Shown one piece after another: positions 33,901 to 45,359 of a stretch of DNA of 64,000 nucleotides. Within the stretch, counting starts at the first letter, position 1. Every line of letters starts with the position of its first letter. A program made the translations under genes and the position numbers. The DNA lies in contig CAXKWD010000003.1 of assembly GCA_964059195.1 (NCBI GenBank), positions 201,834,174-201,898,173 of the forward strand. The letters run 5' to 3'. The notes beneath the pieces were generated by a model. The model was not told the DNA's origin and made no database searches. It worked only from the letters and a program-made list of their open reading frames with translations. This DNA is from Ectobius pallidus (lineage: Eukaryota > Arthropoda > Insecta > Blattodea > Ectobiidae).

Positions 33901-34261
33901 CCACGCACCTGATTCCCCCCCCCCCTCCCCAACAGTAAATGCAAAACTTTGTTTATGTTAGTCCCTCCCTTCAATAAGTTCTGGATCTGCCACTTGCGAA
34001 GTGAGATGTGAAAGTAGTTATTAAGGAGCTGCTCTAGCGTCACTTTTCTTTAAACCCATTTTTTCCCCTTTACAGAATACTCGATGCTTTCGCAGGAACA
34101 AACTAACTGTTCCTTCTTTTAATATTTTCAACCTGTTAGCTTGTTATGACAGACTTACAGGAACTCCTAGTAGAGACTGTAACAATACGTGTTTTAAATA
34201 ACCATTCATATAAGCAGTCACTGGGGAAGTTTTAATGAAGCAACTAGTTTTACTACTGATA

Positions 34262-34730
34262 CTTACCTACTCAATGGCAATAGACGATTCCTAAGCAAGC
34301 TAAAGGAATATGATCTGTTTTATGGAACCCGAAGGTTCATTGCCGCGCTTACCGCCATTCAACCTTATTATGTGCTAACTCCATCCAACCATCCCTTGAA
34401 AATCCTACTTCCCTTAAATCCATCCTAATATTGTCCTCCTACCTACGTCTAGGTCTTTTTCCTTCGGGTCTCCCAGTCAATACTTTTGAGATATGTCTTT
34501 CCTCCCCCATGCATGCAACATGTCCAGCCCATTTCATCCTGCGTGATTTAATTACCCTTACTATATCCGCTAAAGAGTACAGGTTATGAAGCTCGTCGTT
34601 ATGCAGTTTTCTCCAGTCCCCATTTTTATCTCCCCTAGGCCCAAATATTTTCCTAAGCACCCTGTTTTTAATACTCTCAAAGACTAAGCGACCATGTCTC
34701 ACATCCATACCACCAATACATGGATTTAAG
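34262..34730 (-). pseudogene. RTE-type LINE C-terminal fragment, copy 2
   Basis: On the minus strand 34439-34708 reads ESIKNRVLRKIFGPRGDK, WRKLHNDELHNLYSLADIVR and RMKWAGHVACMGEE, the conserved C-terminal segment of RTE-like LINE proteins. The 3' noncoding part (TTCATTGCCGCGCTTACC) matches 12570-12590. It is 5'-truncated, with no endonuclease or reverse transcriptase core. Confidence 0.7.
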
Positions 34731-34813
34731 ATAAAGCATTAATCTACTATGCACATTTTCGACCTATGTGCAGTATTTGCACATTCATGTAGGTCAAACT
34801 CCTATTGTACGTT

Positions 34814-35009
34814 AATAATAACCTGGGTGGTGCCACATCAACAAGTTAAAAAAACCAACATTTCGGCCCTCATGTCGTGGCCTTCTTCTGGGTAGACTGA
34901 GCTGTAGTGCTGTGTTCCTCATTTTATATACATACAGAACACAGCATTACAAACATCGGGTTTTAACTTGTTAATACGGCACCACCCGACAGTCGAAGTT
35001 ATTATTATT
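34814..35009. repeat. Inverted-repeat element of about 196 bp
   Basis: AATAATAAC and GGGTGGTGCC at the left are complemented by GGCACCACCC and GTTATTATT at the right. Inner arms AACAAGTTAAAA and TTTTAACTTGTT also pair. The centre reads TTTCGGCCCTCATGTCGTGG. I do not assign a class. Confidence 0.55.
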
Positions 35010-36095
35010 CATCCAGCCATGGAAGCCTACGAGAACCCTATTGTACATGTTTTTTTTTTTCCCCAGTTACGAAAACCTGGATAAAAACAGAAGTGCTGAA
35101 TGTTAAGGCTCCTAGGGAGTCAATTCTTATTTTCCTGCAATTTTCACTACAGCCACGAAATCTTAAAGCACCAATATTATTTCATAATTTACTTTAATCT
35201 CTACTTAATTTTTTGTTGAGAAGTAGCAATGAGCTTTGAAGGTCTATAATCAGTGAGGGAAGTGAGGCAATATGCACTGGTATGGAATACCGTCACTGGT
35301 TTTAAAAGTTCAATCACATACAGTCACCGAAAATCAATGGCTATTTAATACAAATTGTTAACGTTCCTTTGAGTCATAATGTAATAATTACTTTTCATGA
35401 TTATTCACCAATTTGTACGCTTTCATCAGTAGCCATTGTCACGATAACTTGTGATGGTCTTTGTTGTCATCTTAATGACTACACCACTAGATTCTATGTT
35501 TTAAAAACGTTTCTCGGTAACAAAATGTTGTGACCTTTCTATTGTTTAAACAGGTCTTAAATACTTTAAAAATATCTTTGTTGAAGTAAATAAACTAAAC
35601 TCAATGGCTCTACATCCCTGGCCTATCACCAGAACACTGCTCATCTACCATAGATGGCAGGATGGGGGCATGTGGTCAGCATGCCGACAACCACTGCTGT
35701 TATTGATGGTTTCCGTGATGTGAAATAAATAAAGGTCTGTCAATTGACAGTACATGACGTTCTAGTCTTGAGTTGTGCTCCTACTTGGCAATCATCTATA
35801 AAGCAGGGTTGGTTACCCATGAAGGAAGTTAATTAAAAACACCACTAAGTGGATAACCCATATCCTGCAGATCACATAATTATTATCTTGTAACGGAGGG
35901 AATGTGCTTTTTAAAATTGAGGTATGTTAGGGAAAAATTTTGGGATGGATTTTTCTCACTTCCTTCACTGTCTATAATGCAGGTTATTGTAAGTGAATAT
36001 GAACTGAGATGCAGGTACCTGCTTTGCTGAAGAGCCAGTGTGATCAGCAGAAGTGGCTTTTGCAGAGCCCTTCACAACGTCAAATTTAATTACTA
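35010..36095. other. No supported gene
   Basis: I see nothing that can be annotated here. Confidence 0.45.
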
Positions 36096-36649
36096 TACTG
36101 TATTTACTTGAATCTAATGCACACTCCAATTCTGAAACTTGAAATCATACAAAAAATTTGTTGGTGAATGCAATGTGCAATGATGCTTAAATACGAAACT
36201 TACAGGTCTAGAATCCTGAAGGCACTGACAATACATTTACAAAAGTTAGCGCTGGCTTCATCAATTGTAATTTCAAATATCTCATCATATACTACATTTT
36301 TTTCTAAATACTGCATCAGAATAGTCAAGAAACTTCCCCTGTTCTAATGTGTTTTCCACCTTAACTCTTACATCCTCTGAATGTCTCACTCTCAAAAATG
36401 CTACATATAGTCATTTACTCTTTTTCCTTTAGAATATAATTCGTTCCTACCAGTACGTAGATTTAAAAAATTAATTATATCGTAAGTTTTATGCACTTCC
36501 AAAGCTACCTGTGAACACTGATAATACGTGTTGTTTCTCAACTGTTTATTGACATGAATATGATGTGAATTTTACTTGATCAATTCAGTGTAATTTTCAG
36601 AAATTATATAATGTTTCAAGGGAAGGAATGGTTTGTTTGGATTATTATT

Positions 36650-37455
36650 ATCAGCGATATTTCAAGAGTTAAACCATCAATATTTTACTGCTCGTGTCCC
36701 CGGCTTCGCCCGCCATTATTAATTGACTCCAGGATTTTTAAGAAATTTACACTGGCAGTTTATTAAAAATGTTTGTGGTTCAGAGCTATGAAAATTGTAA
36801 GTAAAAATAAAATTATAATATTTGTTCATTGTGTTCATTTCACTTAGGCCTTATATAATAAAGAAACGGTTTTCCTAATTTTGTAGTCGTCATGAAAGTT
36901 TACACTGCGAGAGACGAACATCGCCGAGTATACCCGATGTCTCACGAAGCGGGCGAGCGAGCAAGCACGCTATTTAGGGCTGTTGAATTGTATAAGAGTA
37001 GATTCTACAATTTCGTACATATCAAAGCATTATTTAAGATTTATCGTAATTTATTTAAGATTCAAATTTCAAAACCTCGTGGTGTTGATAGTTTTTCAGC
37101 TTAATAACAGTCAGCGATATTTGAAGAGTTAAACCATCAATATTTGCTTCGCCTGCCATTATTCATTGACTCCAAGATTTTTAAGAAATTTACACTGGTA
37201 GATTATTAAAAATGTTTGTGGTTCAGAGCTATGAAAATTGTAAGTAAAAATAAAATTATAATATTTGTTCATTGTGTTCATTTCACTTAGGCCTTATATA
37301 ATAAAGAAACGGTTTTCCTAATTTTGTACTCTTTGTGAAAGTTTAGACTGAGAGAGATGAACATCGCCGAGTATACCCGATGTCTCACAAAGTGAGGAAG
37401 CGAGTGATCACGCTATTGAGGGCCGTTGAATTGTATAAGAGTAGATTTTATTTTA
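36650..37455 (+). repeat. Direct tandem duplication (~340-bp segment, ~460-bp period)
   Basis: A segment starting CAGCGATATTTCAAGAGTTA and ending near TTGTATAAGAGTAGATT occurs at 36652-37007 and again at 37113-37449. Long stretches such as AAAAATGTTTGTGGTTCAGA look identical. The short frame at 36892-37104 lies inside and is not recognisable as a gene. Confidence 0.8.
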
Positions 37456-37671
37456 TTTTAAAAGACAAAGTATTTGTGGAGGTTTGGTTTAGGGAAGAGA
37501 GTGCGAGACAATAGATACCTTCGCATGGTGTTGTGCTTGAGAGTGTACCCGAGAATTACAGCATTGCATTGTTACATAAGTGATCAAAGTTACTAGCGAA
37601 CTAAGAACTGATCTGCATTCAAATCTAATGTGTACCCCAATTTAGAATGCTACAAATGGTCATGAGATTAT

Positions 37672-38382
37672 AGTACCCTATTTACTCATTAATAACACCC
37701 CCTAATTTTCGACAGGGAAAAAAAAAATGCAGAAAATCTTTTCCAGTTAACGGTAAAACCCATGCTTCCATGTTACCTGTGTGTAAGCCTTGGTTACACT
37801 CATTTCCACCAAAGATTTCTCAATGCCCTTCTGGTTTCAGAGTTCCACATGCAGTATGTCGTTGGCCGAGAGTGAGTAAGCAAATGAAAAATGAGTAAGA
37901 GAGCAAGTTTTACAGCATCCTTCAATTTCAGTGTGTTAGAAAGTGCAGCCATGTATGATATGTTATTGGTGTAAACAGAAAGACAAATTATCAGGAGCAA
38001 AGAAAACATTGAAATGATTCCGTGGTGTGAAGAAGGGCAGATATGAAATTCAGGCAGTTGCCGCCCAGCCGGAAGACGACACTGAAATGCTGCGTTAACT
38101 TTGAACACCACGCGTGGCATTTAGTCACGTGACCCAGTCAGCTGCGGTAATGCAGGAGGGAGCTGTACCAAGCTGTTTAAATTTAAATTGACGTGATAAT
38201 TTAACTTTTAAAACAATAAAATATTGTGTTGATTTAAAGACGCTAGATGTGCTTTTTTTCTGCTTTTAAAGCATGACAACCCAACCTACATTATGTGAAA
38301 TTTTCCACCTATTACAGCCTCCCTTATTTTAGAAGTTGAAAATTATGAAAAAAGGAAGTCGTTATAGGTGAGTAAATACAGT
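37672..38382. mobile_element. Inverted-repeat element, ACTGTATTTACTCA type
   Basis: Left TACCCTATTTACTCATTAAT and right TGAGTAAATACAGTA are inverted. Related termini occur at 36096, 45360-46850 and 52619-53235 (consensus near TACCGTATTTACTC followed by ATAAYGC). No clear target duplication, so unclassified. Confidence 0.5.
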
Positions 38383-38711
38383 ACTTGGACTCGTGCTACT
38401 CTTGTCGTAAGATGCAACTTGCCATAATCCCAAGTACAACCGAGCCTAAAAATGACTGCGCACAGTTGAGGAAAACGTAAAATAGCAAAAATGTCTGTAT
38501 TACTGTTATAGACATTAAGCTGGGTTTTTAATTTATGGACTAAATGCAGGAAAACATAAAATCGGAGAGTATAAAATCAAAGTTTCACTGATATTATGTT
38601 CTATACTAATTTCACTTTAAGTTCCAAGTAGATGTAAACAAAGCCATGTGACAAGGGAGCGCCTCATTGGCTGGTGGACGGATTGTAACTTTTGCTGCTT
38701 AGTATGCACAC

Positions 38712-41672
38712 TAGGGTGGCCCAAAAATTTCAAATTTATCCTACATCCCTGGGCACCCACTATTTTTTTAACTTCAGCTGGTAGTAGTAAATTGCCAAAA
38801 TTTCAACGCCCTAGGTACAGTAGAAGGCAGTGCTCAACGTCTTTCAAGTTTTGAAAATTTCGTTCTTTTCTTCATTTTTTTAATATATAATTTCTAATTT
38901 TTTGCTTGTTTCCAGATGCTGTTTTTGTGATAGAAATATCCAGAAAACTAAATAAAAAGTAGAAAAAATTAGAACTTTCAAAAGTTGTTTGTGAGGACTG
39001 TTCTGTTAAAGTTTAAATAACAAGAAAACTGTGTAAAAAAGTGAAAATATTAGAACTGTAAATAATTGTTCGTAAGGACTTTTGTTACAAGTGATTGTTT
39101 GGACTTTTTGTTAAAATATGGCTTTGCCATCAACTTCAACACGTCAAGCGGACACTGTATTTTTATTAGGTATCAGAGACCTAGAACCAATATCTAGATT
39201 TAATCAGTTACCGACCTTAAGGCAAGTTCTTCTCAGATTCCATTTTTTTCTACATGAAAAGAAATCTGTTAGAAATTCAAGTCACAGCACCATAGATGAA
39301 TTCATTTCAGTTTGGCAAAAGGCTGCTATACCAATTAGACTTAAGAAACATTGTGTTGATAAGCTTGAACAAGTACACTCTGAATGGCTCTTGTTAAAAA
39401 AAAAATAAAGGAAGAATGTCTGATGCCCAAAAGAAACGTGAAACATCATTTCAAGAGCAGCTTGATAAGCTATTTGATATTGCTCATAATGAAGCACTTA
39501 CTTTGTGCAAAGTAGATGAAGATAGAGAGTTTTTAACTGATCAAAAGACAGAAAGAAATATGGGTATTTCATCAGAAGACAAGAAATACAGCAAAAAATA
39601 AGAAAGGATTCTAAAAAGAAGATTTAAAGAACAAAAGAGACTTGAAAAAAGGTCAAGAGCCAAGTTCCTCATCACTGGATCCCCAACTGTGACTATTTCA
39701 AATTCAGAAGAGGATTCATCAGAAAATTCTGATCTGGTCAAACATAAATCAGAAGAAGAGCTGTATAGGCCATCATCTATAAGAAAAGGGGATTCATGCA
39801 CAGATTTGCACTCTGAACCAATTGCAAAGAAATATTTATTTCCTACACATGTCACTAGTGCATTAGATCGCAATAAAGTTTCTGATAGGGAAGCCTTAAG
39901 ATTAATGGTACCCATTGTTGCAGCACTGGGTCATGACCCTAATTCATTGTCATTATCACGAAGCACTATTCAATGCAAAAGGAATGAAGCAAGAAAAACT
40001 CTGTTTGAAGAAATAAAGGAATCTGCTCTTTGTTCATTGGGATGGTAAAATTCTTCCTGATATTTTAGGCACTGATAAAGTAGATCGTTTGCCCGTCTTA
40101 GTATCTGCAGGTGGTAAAGATAAATTGCTTGGTGTGCGAAAACTTGTAAGTGGTACTGGTGCAAATGCAGCGAATGCAGTTTATAATATGCTAACGGAAT
40201 GGGATTTGGGTAACAAGATAGTGGGCATGTGTTTTGACACTACTTCAGTTAACACAGGATTGAAAAATGGAGCTTGTGTTTTGCTGGAACACAAAGTTGA
40301 AGAAGAATTATTATGGCTAGCATGCAGACACCACATCTTAGAAATTGTTCTGAGTAAGGTATTTACTTTCTGCTTTGGACCTTCCAGTTCTCCTGATATA
40401 CCGTTATTCAAAAGATTCAAGGCAGTATGGCATTATATAAACCAAGACAATTATCAGCCTTTGGGAGATATTCCTGGCAGTGAAGATTTTAAACTCTCTG
40501 CAGTCAATATTTTATTAGCTGCCTTAGGTAGCAAGAACCAACCCAGAGATGACTATATGGAGTTAATAGAGCTCTCTTTACTTGCTCTTGGCAATACTCC
40601 AGTCAAGGTTCATTGGAGAGCTCCAGGTGCAGTACACCATGCCCGTTATATGGCGAAGCTGTTATATGGAATAAAAATTCATTTGTTTTGTGATGAAGAT
40701 GGTTTCAAAACCACACAAAAGGAAAAATCTCAGAACGCTTTGTAAAATTTGGAGCTCTTGTGTACGTAAAATACTGGATTGAAGCCCCTATGGCTACAAA
40801 TGCTCCTTGGTCAGATCTTTCCCTGTGGCATGACATGACAAAATACCAAGACTTTGATCCTGAAATAAGTGAGATCGTGAAAAATGCCTTAAAACCTCAT
40901 CTGTGGTATCTTTCGGATGAACTAGTTGGTTTGAGTTTATTCTCAAAGAAAGTATCCAGTGAGGACAAGACGGAAATTGTCAATAAGATGAAATGTGAAC
41001 TAGCAGACCGAAAGGTAAGAGGAGACTCAGCACTTTTAACTAACCAAGCTGTTTTGGCTGATTTTGCCTCAAGAAGATAACTCCAGTTGTTTACTAAGTT
41101 GAAAATAAATGCAAGTTTTTTGACCGCACATCCGAAAGAATGGGGCAGCAACCCACATTACATTAGAGGGGAAAAGATCGTACAAGACCTCAAAGTTGTA
41201 AATGACATAGCTGAGTTTGGAGTCAAATTATTTGAAGAGTTCAATAAGCTTTTGACAAATGATGAAGAAGAAAAGCAGTTGCTCCTGCAAGTAGTAGAAG
41301 CTAATAGAAAGTGGGTTCCAACCCAGACGACTAAACAAGCAGTTGTCGACAGTTTGAAGCCATCATCTTCAAAGGATTAATCCATGTTTATTTCTTATAA
41401 TATATTCACATATAATATTTTTGTACTATTCATTAATATTCTAATAGTAAATACACACAGTCTGCTTATTCCCAACTAGTTGTACTTAATTAAAAATCCC
41501 GATTTTTGGAATTTATTCTTAAAACAATAAGCTGTTGAGCACTGTCTTCCAATTGGAATATCATCTCCAAATTTTGCCAGAATACTTGTTTTATTACTAG
41601 TAAAAAAACTAGGGGGTGCCTAGATATGTAGACTTATTTTGAAATATTGACTATATAATATGGGCCACCCTA
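38712..41672 (+). mobile_element. 3-kb DNA transposon with 8-bp target duplication
   Basis: The termini TAGGGTGGCCCA and TGGGCCACCCTA are inverted and flanked by exact ATGCACAC (38704-38711 and 41673-41680). Subterminal sequence is also related: GTTGAGCACTGTCTTCC on the right mirrors the left region at 38825-38845. Inside is one long, broken coding region (39118-41380). The duplication length points to hAT or a related superfamily; the protein is not a classical hAT by eye. Confidence 0.85.
39118..41380 (+). pseudogene. Decayed transposase-like gene of an unusual family
   Basis: The reading frame continues through the whole region but is broken. There is a frame change at an A-run (about 39400), an in-frame TAA at 39599-39601, frame changes near 40035 and 40725, and an in-frame TAA at 41078-41080. 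Pieces include GMCFDTTSVNTGLKNGACVL followed by LACRHHILE, which look like a DDE-type core (Asp, then a Cys-x-His-His block), plus IPLFKRFKAVWHYI. The final piece ends in a Lys/Ser tail. I recall similar proteins only as uncharacterised, multi-copy arthropod and cnidarian entries. An intact parent would be about 740 aa. Confidence 0.65.
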
Positions 41673-41680
41673 ATGCACAC

Positions 41681-42435
41681 TCTTGCTCTTAATAAAATAG
41701 TTCGGTTCAAACCGTACCTTTTTGTAGCTATTTTCGTGCAGAAAAATTTAAAAACACGTTTCTGAAGTAGATCGGTTCTTGAAACAAAATTAATTTTGTC
41801 AGATTTACCTGATGCGTAATAACTAAGTGAACTAAACCGTTACAACAGAATGTAAGTAGTAGGCGTTTACGACGGCTGTGCACATGCTCAAGCATGCCAT
41901 CATGGAATGAACATGCCACACCCCCTCCCAAGGAATGGATATGACCTGCTGATTGTGCGTTCATTTATTTATTTATATCGGCTATACAACACTTACACGA
42001 GGACAAGAAAGTCGTGTGCTAGAACAAGACAAAAATTCCATCAAAAGTTACATGTAATATACAGCTCTGATAGGGTTGGGGTGGTTACAATTAGAAATTA
42101 ATGAATAGTGAACAACATTCAAAAAGAAAACGCCTATGAAGAGGGCAGCCAACATTGCAAAATGAGAGTAATTTTTTATACTCATTATCTTCTTGTTAAC
42201 TGTCTATGACTTTCTTAATTACTAACATTAAGCCTAATTTTGTACAGATGTATTGATCTTTGCAAAATAACTACAACATTTTTCAACAATGGTGCATGTC
42301 TTAAAAAATCATTTTAAAAGTAGATACAATACTATTGAGAACACTGGAATATACCAAATCCTCATTCCGTTTCTTTCTGCGGCGGGTAAATCTCCACATG
42401 GTATTGTCACATGCTCGGCGGAGTGGTACATTAGA
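41681..42435. other. No supported gene
   Basis: Nothing recognisable, apart from the left copy of the 12-bp direct repeat TGGTACATTAGA (42424-42435). Confidence 0.45.
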
Positions 42436-42731
42436 TATTTAAAAAATGATGGAACATATACATTGAAGCAACTATAATATAATAATTACAATTTGAGTTG
42501 AACTTAGACACTTATGCTTCACTTACCAACTTTTTGGTAGAACATGTTTCAAGGACCCTTGTCCCCATCCTCGGCTACGTGTCCAACTGACAAATCCTGC
42601 TTTGCAAAGCAGGATTTGTCAGTTGGACACGTAGCCGAGGATGGGGACAAGGGTCCTTGAAACATGTTCTACCAAAAAGTTGGTAAGTGAAGCATAAGTG
42701 TCTAAGTTCAACTCAAATTGTAATTATTATA
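42436..42731. repeat. Insertion containing a perfect 254-bp palindrome
   Basis: Positions 42478-42731 form a palindrome centred between 42604 and 42605 (TTTG/CAAA), with 127-bp arms, no spacer and no mismatch seen by eye. The insert including 42 bp of non-palindromic sequence is bounded by the direct repeat TGGTACATTAGA (42424-42435 and 42732-42743), like a retroposition target duplication. No frame is meaningful in a perfect palindrome. Confidence 0.85.
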
Positions 42732-42832
42732 TGGTACATTAGAGTTTGTTTACATCTCCTTTGAACTTAAAGTGAAAATAGTATAGTCATATTATACTTT
42801 AAAACAACAACAGATGACTCCAAAAGACTATA

Positions 42833-43505
42833 CAGAGTGTTTCAGAAAAATGTATACACACTTTGAACTGTTATAGAAAATTTATTTCCCGTTCTACAAG
42901 GTTAAATTTCTGGGAGAAAGTAATGTTATATTTCTTCAACAGATGGCAGCAGAATAGATTCAACAACCATCCAACAAACATGCCATAATCATCCAACAAT
43001 GAAAAGTACCAAACAATGCTTGCTCATTCCATATTCCCTGCCATTCGTGCATTATTCGGTTTTATTACCAACAAGATGGCGCTCCGCCGCACTTTCAAAG
43101 GACGTACGAGCATACCTGGACCAAAATTTGCCAAGGCAGTGGATAGGACGCAAGGAGCCAATCGAGTTTCCTGTATGCTCTCCAGAACTAATGCCCCTGG
43201 ATTTCTTCTTATGGGGCCCAGTAAAAGATGTGTACAAACGTAAACAATGTAACTTAGACATACTTTGGAATGAGATTCAAGCGGTGTGCGCAGAAATCTC
43301 ACACTTTGGTACGATGTACGGAATCAGTGGTGACTCGTACTCAGAAATGTATTGATGCTGAAGGCCACCATTTTGAACATTTGAACAATCACATTTTTCA
43401 AATTGGACTTTAAGCTTTCCATTTCCAGAAATTTAACCTCGTAGAACGGAAAATAGATTTTCTATGACACTTCAAAGTGTGTATACATTTTTCTGAACCG
43501 CTCTG
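42833..43505 (+). mobile_element. Tc1/mariner-like element with long inverted repeats
   Basis: Inverted repeats of about 80 bp begin CAGAGTGTTTCAGAAAAATG and end in CATTTTTCTGAACCGCTCTG, with TA on each side (42831-42832 and 43506-43507). The interior keeps only the C-terminal third of a transposase. Confidence 0.85.
42999..43355 (+). pseudogene. Tc1/mariner-like transposase C-terminal fragment
   Basis: The frame includes VRAYLDQNLPRQWIGRKEPI, then CSPELMPLDFFLWGPVKD, matching the end of the DDE core in Tc1/mariner relatives (usual form SPDLTPLDFFLWG, where the final acidic residue lies). The first two catalytic aspartates are absent. The ATG at its start is not the native one. Confidence 0.7.
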
Positions 43506-43557
43506 TATTTCTGTACTGTATGCTTAATATGAAATTCAACAAAGCATGTACTTCCTT

Positions 43558-44044
43558 GCGTTTCTTTTTAAAGCGGAGCTAAAGCGCTTTACGAGTGATG
43601 CATCAAAACCGTTCTTTTTTACATTTTGCTGCAGCTTTGCTTTACCCCCACTCTACTACCCGTGCAGCGAACTGGAATCTCGCTTTACGACTGCTGCATG
43701 TTTCGCTGCACGAACTGTCATGGCGGACAAGGTGATCATCGAAAATTTCCTTGATGGATTTAACATCATTGTTCAAATTCCCAAGAATGAACGCCTTCTT
43801 CAGCACAGTTAGTATCATTTGATTTTACCTGTGCATCATATTGTACAATAATTCGTATTGCCATCCCGGCATAACTGTTATTTGCACGTGTTTTAACCAT
43901 GTTAGAGGGATGTAAACATTGCCGGTCTCATTGAGCAAGCTGTCAGCTGATCAACTTTGCCGTTCTTTTTTGTCTGCAACGGTCGTAAAGCGATCGTGCA
44001 TCACCTGTAAAGCGCTTTACAGGTTTGCTTTAAAAAAGAAATGC
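43558..44044. mobile_element. Inverted-repeat element with AAAGCGCTTTAC termini
   Basis: The left GCGTTTCTTTTTAAAGC...AAAGCGCTTTACGAGTGATGCA is inverted at the right (TGCATCACCTGTAAAGCGCT...GCTTTAAAAAAGAAATGC). Flanks ACTTCCTT and ACTACTTT agree at 6 of 8 bases, a possible worn 8-bp duplication. An ATG frame inside (from 43720, MADKVIIENFLDGFNI...) is 30 codons long and unassigned. Confidence 0.55.
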
Positions 44045-44425
44045 ACTACTTTTATCACTTGCCTATAGTCAGACCGGGCGGCAGTTTCTGGGTGAGGTAA
44101 AAACTCCCGCACAATGGTGATGTTGCAGTACTCCCACAATGCTAAATTACCATAAAACCAATCAACCAACCAACCTTTGTGATTATTAGCTTAATCCTCA
44201 AGTTAAAATGCAGAAACTTCATTTTGCCAATATGCAATTATCTGTCTTATATTTCTAACAACTTGTGGCCATCTTTAGCGAAATTACAGGATATATATAG
44301 CTCATATCTGGGCCACTATCTCTTTTCTTTATAAAAAAAACAGCCAAATTTCACATCATCTTAGAACCCATACAAGCAATTCTTTGTTGTAGGAGGAGTA
44401 TGGTATTTAATTTGAGTAAAACCAC
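44045..44425. other. No supported gene
   Basis: No frame, RNA or repeat pair supported. Confidence 0.45.
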
Positions 44426-44428
44426 TAA

Positions 44429-45185
44429 GGGCCGGTATTATAATCATGGTTTAACCTTTAGTTTTAGTTTAAACTTTAGTTTTTCAGATTTTTGCGTATT
44501 ATAAACGATAACTACAAGTTAATCTTAAGTTTAACCTAACTGGACCTTTTCTACCGTTTAATCTGCAGTTTAAGACGTAATAATTGTTTTAATGAAAATG
44601 ACTATAAAAACACGATAAGACAGTATCAACAAATTCGATTTAGGATACAACATGCTATGAGAAGAAGAGACAAAACTTATTTTATTACTTTCCGGAACGT
44701 AAAGTATTTTAATGTAGGCCTAAACAGAGAAGGTTGTACTGTGAGACAAATGCTAATACAAGATCATTTATATGAGCAATGAATAGCTTCTTATTTTAGC
44801 TGTGATTGAAATAAACTTAACTTACCCTGAACAAAACTGAGTTCAATTTAGGTTTAGATTTTCCATTCTACGATCTCACTATACTTTCGAACTAAATATA
44901 CTAACGATTCTATTTCATTGGATGAAAAGTTTTGGCAACGTTTTGAACTATTTGTGTCAGTCATTTTCGTCGTAATATACAAACAAATACAAGAAAATTA
45001 GCAGATCTTATTGTTTTTCTTTTATTTCCAAGGCCAATTCGTCTTCTTTTCCCAGCCAACAGCTCTACCAACACCATTGCACTACGGTTTAACTTAACCA
45101 GAACGTTATAAAACGGCAACTAGAGTTAATCTTAAGATTAGGTTTAACTTAATCTAAAGATCAACTTTGTTTATAATACCGGGCC
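44429..45185. mobile_element. PIF/Harbinger-like non-autonomous element
   Basis: Termini GGGCCGGTATTATAA and its near-complement TTATAATACCGGGCC are bordered by TAA (44426-44428 and 45186-45188). The terminal sequence and 3-bp TAA/TTA duplication are classic for Harbinger. Subterminal regions are rich in GTTTAA/TTAAAC repeats. No transposase or Myb-like frame remains. Confidence 0.8.
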
Positions 45186-45359
45186 TAAGAGGTTCACACA
45201 AAATTATTTAAAATAGTGCTGTGAAGTAATGCGTATTCACAAGATTCGTCTGCTCAGCTGCAGGAGAGGAGAGAGTATTTGTGTCATGTGATCCAGAAAC
45301 AGGGTCACCAACCTAGTCTACATGTCACTAATATCAATATTTCTAACCTAACTGCTTCT

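Noticed and set aside
41907..42477. Plus-strand frames of 62-64 codons
   Set aside because: AT-rich, no recognisable domain, and one runs into the palindromic insert.
43024..43302. Minus-strand frames of 69-92 codons
   Set aside because: They are shadows of the Tc1/mariner transposase fragment on plus.
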